A stretch of DNA of 63,294 nt from Actinoplanes sp. KI2 (GCF_025630775.1 NZ_JAOSZE010000052.1:1-63294); one strand, 5' to 3'. Counted from the stretch's first letter, positions 24,103 to 32,920 are shown. Numbers and translations: made by a program. The notes: generated by a model not told the origin, from the letters alone.

Positions 24103-25838
24103 CGGTCACCTCCGGGCAGCGCGCGGTCGAGCAGGCCGAGCGTCGACGAGGTCAGCAGCGCCGCGTCGGCCGGCCGGATCGGATGGTGGCCGAGCATCAG
24201 CGCCTGGCCGTAGAGCGACTCGACCGCGAGGCCGGCCAGCTCGGGGTCGGCGATCGCGGTGATCCGCCGGACCAGCGGGTTGCGGGCGTTGAGCACCAGC
24301 TGCGGCCGGTCGACCGGCGCGGTGGTGGCCAGCGCGTCGAGCACGCCGCCCCAGATGTCGTCGGCGCGGTCACGGCTCGCGGTGAGCTCGTCGTGGAACG
24401 CGGCGGCGCGACTCACCAGGTAGAGCGCCGGCAGCGTGACCGGGTCGTAGGCGCGGATGACCACCTCGCAGCCGAGCCGGTCGAGCCGGCGCTGCGCGGC
24501 CGCGAGGAACGGGCGCAGCCGCAGCTCGGTCTCGGCGTCCAGCCCGGTGAAGCGGGTGGCCAGGTCGGTCGGCTCGAGCCGCTCGGCGCGAACCTCCGGG
24601 TCGACCGTGGCCAGCCGCTCGATGATCTCGGTGTCGTAGACGTAGCCGCCGTTGACCAGGCCGACATCCTGTGCCGCGGCGACGGAGGCGAGCTGGCGGA
24701 ACTCGTCGGCGGTCGCGGCGTACCGGATCAGGCCGTGCCGTTCGCGGAACTCGGCCAGCGTGACGCTGCCCATGTTGGTCTCCATCGGGTACCACTGCTC
24801 GACGATGCGCAGCATCTCGTCGTCGTGCAGCGCCAGCGCCTTGACCCCGAGGTGATGGATGGCGAGGAACCGGGCGAGCCGCTGCGGTTCGGACGTGGCC
24901 AGCCGCACCAGCCAGCCGCGCAGCTGGTCGGCGATCGCCTCGCGGACGGCGTTGAGCAGGCCGTCGTCGTAGAGCGCCTCGCGGCTGGCGGTCGGGCGCA
25001 GCTCGGTGCTGTCGACCACACACCGGGCGAAGAACGCCCACTCGGGCAGCAGCCCCTCCACGCTCTCGGCCAGCAGCATGCGCTTGAGGTAGACCCGATG
25101 ACCGCCGCGGGTCGCCGGGTTGACCGGGGTGGGCAGCACGAACGCGGCGCCCCGCAGGCCGGCCTCGGGCACGTCCAGCTCGATCACGTCGAACGGGACG
25201 AAGCCGAAGACCTTCTCCCCGTACGCGAAGAGCTCCGCCCGACCGGCCGACCAGGGCACGACGCCACCGGTCGTCGGGCGACCGTCCACCTCGACGCTCA
25301 TCGGCAGCATCGACCCGTACAGCTCGGCCAGCTCGCGGACGGCCGAGCCGGTGAGAAGATGCTCCGCGCCGCGCCGGGGCAGCAGGGTGACCGTGGTCCC
25401 GGGCTCGCGCGCCTCGCCCGGGCCCACCTCGTAGCGCCCGTCGGAGTAACCCGTCCAGAGCACCGGCTCGGCGCCGGCCCGCCGGGTGTGCACCCGGATC
25501 TCGTCGGCGACCAGGAAGCAGGAGAGTAGGCCGATGCCGAACTGGCCGAGGAACTCGTGCCGGGCGAACCCCAGCTCGTCGCGTTTCGAGCTGCGGCCGA
25601 TCGTGGCCAGCAACTCGTGCACCTGCGCCTCGGTCAGCCCGATGCCGTTGTCGGTGATCCGCAGACCGTCGGCGCCGGTCGTGATCCGGATCTCGCCGCT
25701 CTCCGTCGAGCCGGTGGCGGTGATCGCATCCGCCGCGTTCTGCAGCAGCTCACGGACGTAGACGCGGGGGCTCGCGTAGAGGTGGTGACTCAGCAGATCG
25801 ACGATGCCCCGCAGATCGACCTGGAACGTGTTGCTCAC
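24099..25838 (-). CDS. HSP90 family chaperone-like ATPase
   Basis: The 579-aa product has the HSP90 GHKL ATPase: YVRELLQNAADA (Glu30 and Asn34), ITDNGIGLT (61-69), GQFGIGLLSCF (98-108) and GTTVTLL. The middle domain holds LRPTASREALYDDGLL, with the Arg that contacts ATP gamma-phosphate in HSP90. It is slightly shorter than E. coli HtpG (624 aa) and less similar in the C-terminal half. There is no C-terminal EEVD tail. GTG at 25838 is chosen because VSNTFQVDLRGIVDLLSHHLY matches the N-terminus of relatives. The stop overlaps the start of the TPR gene. Confidence 0.88.
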   Translation of the reverse strand: MSNTFQVDLRGIVDLLSHHLYASPRVYVRELLQNAADAITATGSTESGEIRITTGADGLRITDNGIGLTEAQVHELLATIGRSSKRDELGFARHEFLGQFGIGLLSCFLVADEIRVHTRRAGAEPVLWTGYSDGRYEVGPGEAREPGTTVTLLPRRGAEHLLTGSAVRELAELYGSMLPMSVEVDGRPTTGGVVPWSAGRAELFAYGEKVFGFVPFDVIELDVPEAGLRGAAFVLPTPVNPATRGGHRVYLKRMLLAESVEGLLPEWAFFARCVVDSTELRPTASREALYDDGLLNAVREAIADQLRGWLVRLATSEPQRLARFLAIHHLGVKALALHDDEMLRIVEQWYPMETNMGSVTLAEFRERHGLIRYAATADEFRQLASVAAAQDVGLVNGGYVYDTEIIERLATVDPEVRAERLEPTDLATRFTGLDAETELRLRPFLAAAQRRLDRLGCEVVIRAYDPVTLPALYLVSRAAAFHDELTASRDRADDIWGGVLDALATTAPVDRPQLVLNARNPLVRRITAIADPELAGLAVESLYGQALMLGHHPIRPADAALLTSSTLGLLDRALPGGDR

Positions 25839-25903
25839 GGGCGAGAAAGCTACCGGGTGCCCCCGACAGTTTTCTCGCCCGTTTCGTTTTCCAGGACCGG
25901 CCC

Positions 25904-26812
25904 TTAGCGCATGCCGCCCGGCTCGGGGCCGGTGGCGATCGGCGCGCGCACCAGGTTGCCCCACTCCGTCCAGGAACCGTCGTAGTTGCGCACCTGCGGG
26001 AAGCCGAGCAGGTGGTGCAGCACGAACCAGGTGTGGCTGGACCGCTCGCCGATCCGGCAGTAGGCGATGATGTCGTCGGCCGAGTCCAGCCCGAGCTCGT
26101 CGTGGTAGATCTTGGTGAGCTCGTCGGCCGGCTTGAACGAGCCGTCCTCGTTCGCCGCCGACTTCCACGGCTTGCTCAGCGCGCCCGGGATGTGCCCGCC
26201 CCGCAGGGCACCCTCCTGGGGGTACGCCGGCATGTGGGTCAGCTCGCCGGTGTACTCCTGGGGCGAGCGCACGTCGACCAGCGGGCGTCCGCTGGCGATG
26301 TGCCCCATGACCTGGTCCCGGAAAGCGCGGATCTCGGCGTCGTTGCGTACCGGCACCGGGTACTGCGCCGACGGGCGCTCGGTCTTGTCCCGGGTCACCG
26401 GGCGGCCCTCGGCCACCCACTTCTGCCGCCCGCCGTCCAGCAGGCGAACGTCGCGGTGGCCGAAGAGACTGAAGACCCAGAGGGCGTACGCGGCCCACCA
26501 GTTGAAGTTGTCGCCGTAGAAGACGATCGTGTCGTCCCGTCCGATGCCCTTCGCCGCGCACAGGGCGGCGAAGGCGGCGGGGTCGAGGTAGTCGCGGGTG
26601 ATCTGGTCGTTGAGCTCGAGGTGCCAGTCGACCTTGACCGCGCCCGGGATGTGCCCGGTGTCGTAGAGCAGCACGTCCTCGTCCGACTCCACGACCACGA
26701 GGCCGGGCGTGTCGAGATGGGCGGACAGCCACTCGGTGGTGACGAGCTTGTCGGGGTGCGCGTACGCCTGCAACGAAGGCGCCGGATCGTTCGCAACGGA
26801 CATGGCTGTCAC
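25904..26812 (-). CDS. Thiosulfate sulfurtransferase (two-domain rhodanese)
   Basis: The roughly 302-aa enzyme has two rhodanese domains. The first (about 20-135) is inactive, with YGDNF where a catalytic Cys loop would be. The second holds the active loop AYCRIGERSSHTW, with Cys249 counted from the ATG at 26803. VDVRSPQEYTGE and GHIPGA occur as usual. It transfers sulfane sulfur from thiosulfate to cyanide or thiols in the cytoplasm. GTG at 26812 has GAGG 7 nt upstream, so it is preferred over the ATG at 26803. It sits 1 bp beyond the end of the SGNH hydrolase gene in the same direction and may be co-transcribed. Confidence 0.9.
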   Translation of the reverse strand: MTAMSVANDPAPSLQAYAHPDKLVTTEWLSAHLDTPGLVVVESDEDVLLYDTGHIPGAVKVDWHLELNDQITRDYLDPAAFAALCAAKGIGRDDTIVFYGDNFNWWAAYALWVFSLFGHRDVRLLDGGRQKWVAEGRPVTRDKTERPSAQYPVPVRNDAEIRAFRDQVMGHIASGRPLVDVRSPQEYTGELTHMPAYPQEGALRGGHIPGALSKPWKSAANEDGSFKPADELTKIYHDELGLDSADDIIAYCRIGERSSHTWFVLHHLLGFPQVRNYDGSWTEWGNLVRAPIATGPEPGGMR

Positions 26813-26813
26813 G

Positions 26814-27593
26814 CTAGCGCCTCGCTGCCCGCTCGACGGGTGCCAACGCGGGACGCTTGGCCGTGATGCGATCGCCACTCGACTGGCCGCGCACGTGCCG
26901 GGCCACCCACGGCATCAGGTGCTCGCGGGCCCAGCGCAGGTCGGCGCCCCGGGCCAGCAGCCACGGCGTCGGCTCGGGCATCGGCGGCACCAGCAGCCAC
27001 TCGTCGGCCCCGGCGACACCGAGAGCACCGAGCACGTGCGCGGCGACCCGGCGGTGGCCGGCGTCGGACAGGTGCAGGCGGTCGGGCGCCCACATCTGCG
27101 GGTGGTGGAACGCGTCGTCGCCGAACAGGTCGATCACGTACGCGCCGTACTTCTCGCCGAGCATGGTGGCGCCGTCGTTGAGGATCGCCGCGCGCGGGCT
27201 CATGAAGCGCTGCCCGGGCAGGTGGGCGGTGACGTCGGCGAACCGGAACAGGACCACGTCGGTGCCCTGCTCGCGCAGCTTGGCGACCATCGGCTCCATC
27301 CGGGCGACCAGGGCGTGCGCGTCGGCCCGCGGGCGCAGCACGTCGTTGCCGCCGCCGGCGAAGCTGACCAGGCCCGGGCGCATCGCCAGGGCCGGTGCCA
27401 GCTGCTCGTCGATGATCTGGTCGAGCAAGCGGCCGCGAATCGCGAGGTTCGCGTAGCCGAAGTCGGGTCCGTACTCCACCGCCAGCCGCGCGGCGACCAG
27501 ATCGGCCCAGCCGCGGTAGGTGCCGTCGGGATACGCGTCGCTGAGGCCCTCGGTGAAGCTGTCCCCCATGGCCACGAAGCTGTGCCAGACCAT
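26814..27593 (-). CDS. SGNH/GDSL-type hydrolase
   Basis: The 259-aa product carries all four SGNH blocks: VAMGDSFTEG with the nucleophilic Ser, Gly in the YANLAIRGR region, GGGNDVLRP with the Asn, and DRLHLSDAGH with the Asp/His pair. It is an esterase or lipase of unknown substrate. There is no signal peptide, so it is cytoplasmic as sequenced. ATG at 27593 has a run of G just upstream that serves as ribosome site. The gene is divergent from proS across 136 bp. Confidence 0.88.
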   Translation of the reverse strand: MVWHSFVAMGDSFTEGLSDAYPDGTYRGWADLVAARLAVEYGPDFGYANLAIRGRLLDQIIDEQLAPALAMRPGLVSFAGGGNDVLRPRADAHALVARMEPMVAKLREQGTDVVLFRFADVTAHLPGQRFMSPRAAILNDGATMLGEKYGAYVIDLFGDDAFHHPQMWAPDRLHLSDAGHRRVAAHVLGALGVAGADEWLLVPPMPEPTPWLLARGADLRWAREHLMPWVARHVRGQSSGDRITAKRPALAPVERAARR

Positions 27594-27729
27594 CCCCCGC
27601 CCCCTTAACGTGGCTTCACCTGTATTTGACAGTGAGTTTGCCCCGGACCGGTAGACATCGCAGCGTGACGATCGCGACACACGCGATATCCGGTGGTTTC
27701 TCCCGGACGCCCTGAATACGCTGCTCCGC

Positions 27730-29463
27730 ATGCTGTTGCGAATGTCCACCTTGCTGCTCAAGACCCTGCGTGAGGAGCCGGCGGACGCGGAGGTGCCGAG
27801 CCATCGACTGCTGCTGCGCGCCGGGTACATCCGTCGCGCCGCACCGGGTGGGTACACCTGGCTCCCGCTCGGCAAGCTCGTCCTCGACCGGGTGACCGCG
27901 GTGGTGCGCGAGGAGATGACCGCCATCGGCGGCCAGGAGGTCTCGTTCCCGGCGCTGCTGCCGCGCGAGCCCTACGAGCTGAGCAACCGTTGGACGGAGT
28001 ACGGCGACGACATCTTCCGTCTGCGCGACCGGCGCGGCGGCGAATACCTGCTGGCGCCCACGCACGAGGAGATGTTCACCCTGCTCGTGCAGGACATGAC
28101 CAGCTCCTATCGGGACTTTCCGCGGCTGCTGTTCCAGGTGCAGACCAAGTACCGGGACGAGGCGCGCCCGCGGGCCGGGCTGCTGCGCGGGCGCGAGTTC
28201 CTGATGAAGGACGCGTACTCGTTCACCCTCTCCGACGCTTCGCTGGTCGAGATGTACGGGTCGGTCCGCGCCGCCTACCAGCGGATCTTCGAGCGGCTCG
28301 GCCTCGACCACACGATCGTGTCCGCGGTCTCCGGTGCCATGGGGGGCTCGGCCTCCGAGGAGTTCCTGGCCGCCTCCGACGTGGGCGAGGACACGTTCGT
28401 CGGGTGCACGTCCTGCTCGTACGCGGCGAACACCGAGGCGGTGAGCACACCCGCGCCCGCCGCCGTGCCGCCCGCGGCCGGCCCGCTGACGGTGCACGAC
28501 ACTCCGTCGACGCCGACCATCGCCGCCCTGGTCGACCTGGCCAACGAGCGGGCGCTGGCGGGCCGCACCGACTGGACAGCGGCCGACACCCTGAAGAATG
28601 TGGTGGTGACCGTGCACCGGCCCGGCGGCGAGGACGAGCTGCTGGTGATCGGCGTGCCCGGCGACCGCGAGGTCGATCTCAAGCGCCTCGACGCCGCGCT
28701 CGCCCCCGCCACCGCCACCCTCTTCGACGACTTCGACTCCCGCCCCGATCTGGTCAAGGGCTACATCGGCCCACAGGGGATCAAGGCGCGCTACCTTGCC
28801 GACCCCCGGGTCGCCCCGGGCACCGCCTGGCTGACCGGTGCGAACGAGGCCGGCAGGCACGCGACCGACGTGGTGGCCGGCCGGGACTTCACACCGGACG
28901 GCACGATCGAGGCCGCCGAGGTGCGGGCCGGCGATCCCTGCCCCGGGTGCGGCGACGGCACGCTGACCGTGCGGCGCGGCATCGAGATCGCGCACGTCTT
29001 CCAGCTCGGTCGCAAGTACACCGACGCGTTCAAGGTCGACGTGCTGGGCGTGGACGGCAAGCCGGTGCGCCCGACCATGGGCTCGTACGGGATCGGTGTG
29101 TCCCGCGCGGTCGCGGCGATCGCCGAGCAGCACCACGACGAGCGCGGCCTGCTCTGGCCGGACGAGGTCGCGCCGGCCGACGTGCACGTGGTCGCGGCCG
29201 GCAAGGACGGCCAGGTCGAGGCGGCGCTGGAGCTCGCACACCGCCTGGTGGCGGCCGGCCTGCGAGTGCTGGTCGACGACCGGCAGCACCTGTCGGCGGG
29301 GGTGAAGTTCACCGACGCCGAGCTGATCGGGGTCGCGCGCACGGTGGTGGTGGGCCGGCGTCTGGCCGAGGGGCTGGTCGAATTCCGCGATCGGCGCACC
29401 GGCGAGCGATCCGAGCTGCCGGTCACGGACGTACCACGTGTAATCACGGGAACACTCGGGTAA
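27730..29463 (+). CDS. proS: Proline--tRNA ligase
   Basis: The 577-aa class II synthetase charges tRNA-Pro. It has the bacterial-type layout with an insertion editing domain (about residues 225-390). Motif 1 lies around RAAPGGYTWLPLGKLVLDRV, motif 2 in FQVQTKYRDEARPRAGLLRGREFLMKDAYSF, and motif 3 in TMGSYGIGVSRAVAAI; the anticodon-binding domain is C-terminal (VHVVAAGKDGQVEAALELA...LVDDRQHLSAGVKFTDAELIG). FVGCTSC and CPGCGDG supply the usual Cys pairs. ATG at 27730 fits relatives. It starts a rightward group with the CBS, SufE and DsbA-like genes. Confidence 0.97.
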   Translation: MLLRMSTLLLKTLREEPADAEVPSHRLLLRAGYIRRAAPGGYTWLPLGKLVLDRVTAVVREEMTAIGGQEVSFPALLPREPYELSNRWTEYGDDIFRLRDRRGGEYLLAPTHEEMFTLLVQDMTSSYRDFPRLLFQVQTKYRDEARPRAGLLRGREFLMKDAYSFTLSDASLVEMYGSVRAAYQRIFERLGLDHTIVSAVSGAMGGSASEEFLAASDVGEDTFVGCTSCSYAANTEAVSTPAPAAVPPAAGPLTVHDTPSTPTIAALVDLANERALAGRTDWTAADTLKNVVVTVHRPGGEDELLVIGVPGDREVDLKRLDAALAPATATLFDDFDSRPDLVKGYIGPQGIKARYLADPRVAPGTAWLTGANEAGRHATDVVAGRDFTPDGTIEAAEVRAGDPCPGCGDGTLTVRRGIEIAHVFQLGRKYTDAFKVDVLGVDGKPVRPTMGSYGIGVSRAVAAIAEQHHDERGLLWPDEVAPADVHVVAAGKDGQVEAALELAHRLVAAGLRVLVDDRQHLSAGVKFTDAELIGVARTVVVGRRLAEGLVEFRDRRTGERSELPVTDVPRVITGTLG

Positions 29464-29489
29464 CCGACATTTCAACGGGAGGTACCACG

Positions 29490-29882
29490 ATGGCGAGAAT
29501 GTCGGTCGGCGATGTGATGACCCGCAAGGTCGTCTACCTGCCGGAGGCCACGATGCTCGACGAGGCCGCCCAGGCGATGCGGGACCAGGGCATCGGCGAC
29601 GTGGTGGTGACCAGCGGCCCCACCATGGTCGGCCTGGTCACCGACCGGGACATCGTGATCCGGGCGATCGCCGAGAACCTGCCGCCCAAGGAGACCACGC
29701 TCGGGTCGATCACGTCGCACGAGCTGATCATGGTGGAGCAGTCGGCGACCGCGGAGGAGGCGGTCCAGGCGATGCGCGAGCGCGGCGTCCGGCGCCTGCT
29801 GGTCTGCGACTCCGATCGCAATGTGGTGGGCATCATCAGCCTGAGTGACCTGGCCCTCTTTCCGACCTCGGCACCGGCCTGA
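29490..29882 (+). CDS. Tandem CBS-domain protein
   Basis: The 130-aa product is a pair of CBS domains: MSVGDVMTRKVVYLPEATMLD...VGLVTDRDIVIRAIA, then ITSHELIMVEQSATAEEAVQAMRERGVRRLLVCD...VGIISLSDLA. CBS pairs bind adenosine nucleotides and sense energy charge, and stand-alone forms often act in stress or dormancy. GGGAGG lies 7 nt before ATG 29490. The gap from proS is 26 bp, so it is probably co-transcribed. The partner is not known. Confidence 0.92.
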   Translation: MARMSVGDVMTRKVVYLPEATMLDEAAQAMRDQGIGDVVVTSGPTMVGLVTDRDIVIRAIAENLPPKETTLGSITSHELIMVEQSATAEEAVQAMRERGVRRLLVCDSDRNVVGIISLSDLALFPTSAPA

Positions 29883-29901
29883 GGTTGCCGCGTAGGGTTC
29901 G

Positions 29902-30336
29902 GTGGTGACCGACATGCCCCCGAAGCTGGCCGAGATCGTCGACGAGTTCGCCTCGGCGCCGCGCGACGTCGTGCTCGAGATGCTGATCGAGTTCGCCGAC
30001 GCGATGCCGCCGCTGCCGGCCGAGATGGCCGGGCACGACGGTATGGAGCAGGTGCCCGAGTGCCAGACCCAGTTCTTCCTCAAGGCCGTCGTTCAGCCGG
30101 ACGACACCGTACGGACCTGGTTCGACTGCCCGCCCGAGGCGCCGACGACCCGGGCGTTCGCCGGCGTGCTCGCCGAGGGGCTCGAGGGGGCGTCGACGGC
30201 CGAGATCCTCGCCGTACCGGATGATCTTTACGCTCGGATGGGGCTGGGTCAGGCGATCAGCCCGCTGCGCATCCGGGGCGGCTCGGCGATCCTCGCGCGG
30301 CTCAAACGGCAGGTCGCCGCCCAACTCGCCCGCTGA
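29902..30336 (+). CDS. SufE-family cysteine desulfuration protein
   Basis: The 144-aa product matches SufE/CsdE: LAEIVDEFASAPRD...LIEFADAMPPLP, the conserved Cys in VPECQTQFFL that takes sulfur from a cysteine desulfurase, and the C-terminal GLGQAISPLRIRGGSAILARLKRQV. It helps supply sulfur for Fe-S cluster assembly or related pathways. No desulfurase is next to it in the window. GTG at 29902 is used; GTG at 29905 and ATG at 29914 are in frame. It is 19 bp after the CBS gene. Confidence 0.9.
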   Translation: MVTDMPPKLAEIVDEFASAPRDVVLEMLIEFADAMPPLPAEMAGHDGMEQVPECQTQFFLKAVVQPDDTVRTWFDCPPEAPTTRAFAGVLAEGLEGASTAEILAVPDDLYARMGLGQAISPLRIRGGSAILARLKRQVAAQLAR

Positions 30337-30359
30337 CTTCCCCGCTGAACGGAGTGTTC

Positions 30360-31001
30360 GTGGATATCCAGGTCTGGTCCGATGTCGTGTGCCCGTGGTG
30401 CTACATCGGCAAGAAGCGGCTCGAGAAGGCGATCGCCGAGTTCCCGGGGGACGTGACCGTGACCTTCCGGGCGTACCAGCTGGACCCCTCCCCGGTACCC
30501 GTGCCGGTGCGCACCAAGGACGCGCTGGCGGCGAAGTTCGGCGGTCGGGAGCGGGCCGATCAGATGTTCGCGCATGTCACCGCGGTCGCCGCCGGGGACG
30601 GTCTGCACCTGGATTTCGACCGGGCGATCGCGGCCAACACGTTCGACGCGCACCGGCTGATCGCCTGGGCCGCCGGTCAGGGCCTGCAGGCCGAGATGCT
30701 CGACGCGCTCCAGCAGGCGCACTTCATCCAGGGCCGCGACATCGGCTCCCGGCCGGCGCTGGCCGAGGTCGCCGCCTCGATCGGTCTCGACCCGTCGGCG
30801 GCGCGGGCGTACCTGGAGTCCCCGGCCGGCACCGAGGCGGTCAACACCGACCTGCGCGAGGCCAACGAGCTCGGCATCACCAGCGTCCCGACGTTCGTCA
30901 TCGACGGGAAGTACGCGATCCAGGGCGCCCAGGAGGCGGCCACGATCCTGACCGCGTTCGAGGAGATCACGCGCCGGGAGTCGGTCGACATCGATCAATG
31001 A
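30360..31001 (+). CDS. DsbA-family (FrnE-like) thiol oxidoreductase
   Basis: The 213-aa product has a thioredoxin fold with active site VVCPWCYIGKKRLEKA near the N-terminus, a helical insertion, and the cis-Pro region ITSVPTFVIDGKYAIQGAQ. It belongs to the DsbA/FrnE group of cytoplasmic oxidoreductases linked to thiol redox or polyketide tailoring. GTG at 30360 is used because GGAG (30351-30354) lies 5 nt upstream; the GTG at 30354 overlaps that ribosome site. Its stop codon is the first part of a palindrome at 30999-31020. Confidence 0.92.
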   Translation: MDIQVWSDVVCPWCYIGKKRLEKAIAEFPGDVTVTFRAYQLDPSPVPVPVRTKDALAAKFGGRERADQMFAHVTAVAAGDGLHLDFDRAIAANTFDAHRLIAWAAGQGLQAEMLDALQQAHFIQGRDIGSRPALAEVAASIGLDPSAARAYLESPAGTEAVNTDLREANELGITSVPTFVIDGKYAIQGAQEAATILTAFEEITRRESVDIDQ

Positions 31002-31020
31002 GGTTCCACGTGAAACCTCA
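30999..31020. terminator. 22-bp near-perfect palindrome with parS-like core between convergent genes
   Basis: A 22-bp inverted repeat with one mismatched pair starts at the stop codon of the DsbA-like gene and faces the end of the YbaK gene, so it can be a two-way terminator. Its core GTTCCACGTGAAAC (31003-31016) differs from the parS consensus GTTTCACGTGAAAC by one base. Both roles are possible. Confidence 0.6.
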
Positions 31021-31029
31021 TCGACGTAG

Positions 31030-31617
31030 TTAAACCTCTTTCGCCAGACCCTCGATGACCTGGGCACCGGGAAGCGCACCGAGGGCCGCCCCGGCCAGAG
31101 CGATCTTGCTGTGCCGGACGCCGGAGCCGACGATCACCTGCGGGGTGGCGGCGACCCGGGCGTCGATCAGGATCGGCCAGTCGGCGGGCAAGCCGATCGG
31201 GGTGATGCCGCCGTACTCCATCCCGGTCATCGCGACCGCGTCGTCCATCGGGGCGAAGCTGCACTTGCGGACGTCCAGGTGCCGGCGGACCACGCCGTTC
31301 ACGTCGGCCCGGGTGGTGGCCAGGATGATGCAGGCCGCGTACCTGGTCAGGCCCTCCCGCTTGCCGGCCACCACCACGCAGTTCGCCGAGACCTCCAGGC
31401 CGACGCCGTAGGCCTCGCAGAACGCGGCGGTGTCGGCCAGGTCCGGGTCGATCGGCGCGACCAGCACCTGGTCGGCGTCGACCAGCGCCTTGGCCACCGG
31501 GGTGGCGAGCAGGTCGGGGCGGGACTGGGCGGGTTCGAGTCGGAGGCTTCCCATCACGCCCGCCATCCTCGCCCAATCCGCGCCGCCCAGGTAGCCCGCC
31601 ACGGCCGACCCGCTCAT
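31030..31617 (-). CDS. YbaK/aminoacyl-tRNA deacylase-like protein
   Basis: The 195-aa product is a YbaK/ProX-like editing domain: ETANCVV-type core seen as LEVSANCVVVAGKREGLTRYAAC, KCSFAPMDDAVAMTGMEYGGITPIGLP, and HSKIALAGAALGAL. The family clears mischarged tRNAs such as Cys- or Ala-tRNA-Pro, and proS lies 1.6 kb away, although the present orientation is opposite. ATG at 31617 overlaps the stop codon of the upstream SDR gene as ATGA; ATG at residue 18 is another candidate start. Confidence 0.85.
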   Translation of the reverse strand: MSGSAVAGYLGGADWARMAGVMGSLRLEPAQSRPDLLATPVAKALVDADQVLVAPIDPDLADTAAFCEAYGVGLEVSANCVVVAGKREGLTRYAACIILATTRADVNGVVRRHLDVRKCSFAPMDDAVAMTGMEYGGITPIGLPADWPILIDARVAATPQVIVGSGVRHSKIALAGAALGALPGAQVIEGLAKEV

Positions 31618-32432
31618 CGGTACTTTGCGGCCAGGTACTCCGGCCACGTCCCGGTTCCGGTCGGGGTGGCGGTGGTGGTCTGCGCGCCGGCCCGGATCGC
31701 CCTGGCCATACCGCCCGGGAAGGGCAGCCGCCAGATCGGCCGTCGCGAGCCACGGGCCGCCCGCCAGGACCGCGCCAGCTCGTCGAAGGTGAGCACCTGC
31801 GGGCCCGCGTACTCGGTGGTCTCGCCGGTCGGCGGTGCCGCGATCAGGTCGGCGATCCGGTCGGCGACGTCGTCCACCGCCACCGGCTGGACCTGCCATT
31901 TCGGGTCGATGATCACCGGGCCGGCCTTGCTGACCAGAGCCAGCAGCGTCTCGACGAAGGGGTGGAACTGGGCGGCGCGCAGGATCGTGTACGGGACGCC
32001 GCTCGCCTTCACCACCTCCTCGGTGTCGAGCTTGGCCTGGTAGTAGCGATACGGAACCCGGTCGATGCCGTTGATCGACACGTACAGGACGTGCCGGACG
32101 CCCGCGTGCCGCGCCTCGGTCAGCAGCAGCCGACTGCCCTCGACGTCCGTCTGCTGCGGCCGCCCCGGCGCCGACGCCAGATGCACGATCACGTCCACCC
32201 CGTCCACCGCCTCGGCCAGCCCTTCACCGGTACGCAGGTCGGCGGCGACCCATCCGGGCCGGGCCCGGCGGCTCATCGGCCGTACCCGGTAGCCCTCCTT
32301 CTCCAGCCGGGGCACCACCGCGGACCCCAGCGTGCCGCTCGCCCCGGTCACCAGCACTGTCGTGTTCGCTGCGCGTTCGCTCATGACATTCGGACGATCG
32401 ACCACGGGAGAACGTGACGTGTCGCCGGTCAC
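31614..32432 (-). CDS. NAD(P)-binding SDR-family protein
   Basis: The 272-aa product is an atypical short-chain dehydrogenase of the NmrA/UDP-sugar-epimerase-like group. It has TTVLVTGASGTLGSAVVPRL (dinucleotide-binding GxxGxxG) near residue 25-43, ADVIVHLASA-type segment VDVIVHLASAPGRP, and a Tyr-containing YRYYQAKLDTEEVVKASG in the position of the catalytic YxxxK. Substrate unknown. GTG at 32432 is chosen because GGAGG lies 9 nt upstream. It is coupled to the YbaK gene and diverges from a small membrane protein gene. Confidence 0.85.
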   Translation of the reverse strand: MTGDTSRSPVVDRPNVMSERAANTTVLVTGASGTLGSAVVPRLEKEGYRVRPMSRRARPGWVAADLRTGEGLAEAVDGVDVIVHLASAPGRPQQTDVEGSRLLLTEARHAGVRHVLYVSINGIDRVPYRYYQAKLDTEEVVKASGVPYTILRAAQFHPFVETLLALVSKAGPVIIDPKWQVQPVAVDDVADRIADLIAAPPTGETTEYAGPQVLTFDELARSWRAARGSRRPIWRLPFPGGMARAIRAGAQTTTATPTGTGTWPEYLAAKYR

Positions 32433-32482
32433 GGGACCGATCCTCCTCAGGCTTGCCTGATTCCTGCCGATTGAGACAGATC

Positions 32483-32908
32483 ATGGAGGAGCGCCGGAGA
32501 GCACGGATCGGGACCGTCAGTGGTCTCGCGCTGCTTACCGGGGGCACCGCGGTCGCGGCGGTGGCCGGTGGCGCCCACTCGATCTTCGCGACGATCCTGC
32601 TCGGCCTGCTCGCGTTCGGCATGACCCACTCGCTGCACGTCGAGATCCGCCGGCAGGCCCACCGCTGGACGGGCTGGTGTCGCGCCGACGCCGTCAACAT
32701 CGTGCTGCTGGCCTGCTGGGCCGCGGCCGCGGTCGTTCTGGCCATCGAAGCCGGCCCGATCGCACTGCGGCTGGTGGGCGCTGCGCTCGCCGCCGCATAC
32801 GTCGCAGGCTGTGGATACTTCATCATCGAGCGTCGGCGCTCGATCGCGGCGCTGCCGGCACCCGCTGTCGGCCGTCCCCAGCGGGTCCCGTCCAAGCCCG
32901 GATTTTGA
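32483..32908 (+). CDS. Small membrane protein
   Basis: The 141-aa product has four hydrophobic spans: GTVSGLALLTGGTAVAAVAG, SIFATILLGLLAFGM, AVNIVLLACWAAAAVVLAI and LRLVGAALAAAYVAGCGYFI, followed by a Pro-rich tail. It is a plain integral membrane protein with no motif I recognise. ATG at 32483 begins MEERRRARIG; the frame stays open upstream into the promoter region of the divergent SDR gene. Confidence 0.7.
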   Translation: MEERRRARIGTVSGLALLTGGTAVAAVAGGAHSIFATILLGLLAFGMTHSLHVEIRRQAHRWTGWCRADAVNIVLLACWAAAAVVLAIEAGPIALRLVGAALAAAYVAGCGYFIIERRRSIAALPAPAVGRPQRVPSKPGF

Positions 32909-32920
32909 TCTACTGTCGCC

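Noticed and set aside
24099..26732. Single 877-codon minus-strand frame as one fused protein
   Set aside because: The part upstream of 25838 is out of frame with the real rhodanese and has no motif; the HSP90 begins at the GTG at 25838.
27594..27729. T-box or other riboswitch before proS
   Set aside because: No T-box sequence, specifier hairpin or antiterminator is visible, and the leader is only 136 bp.
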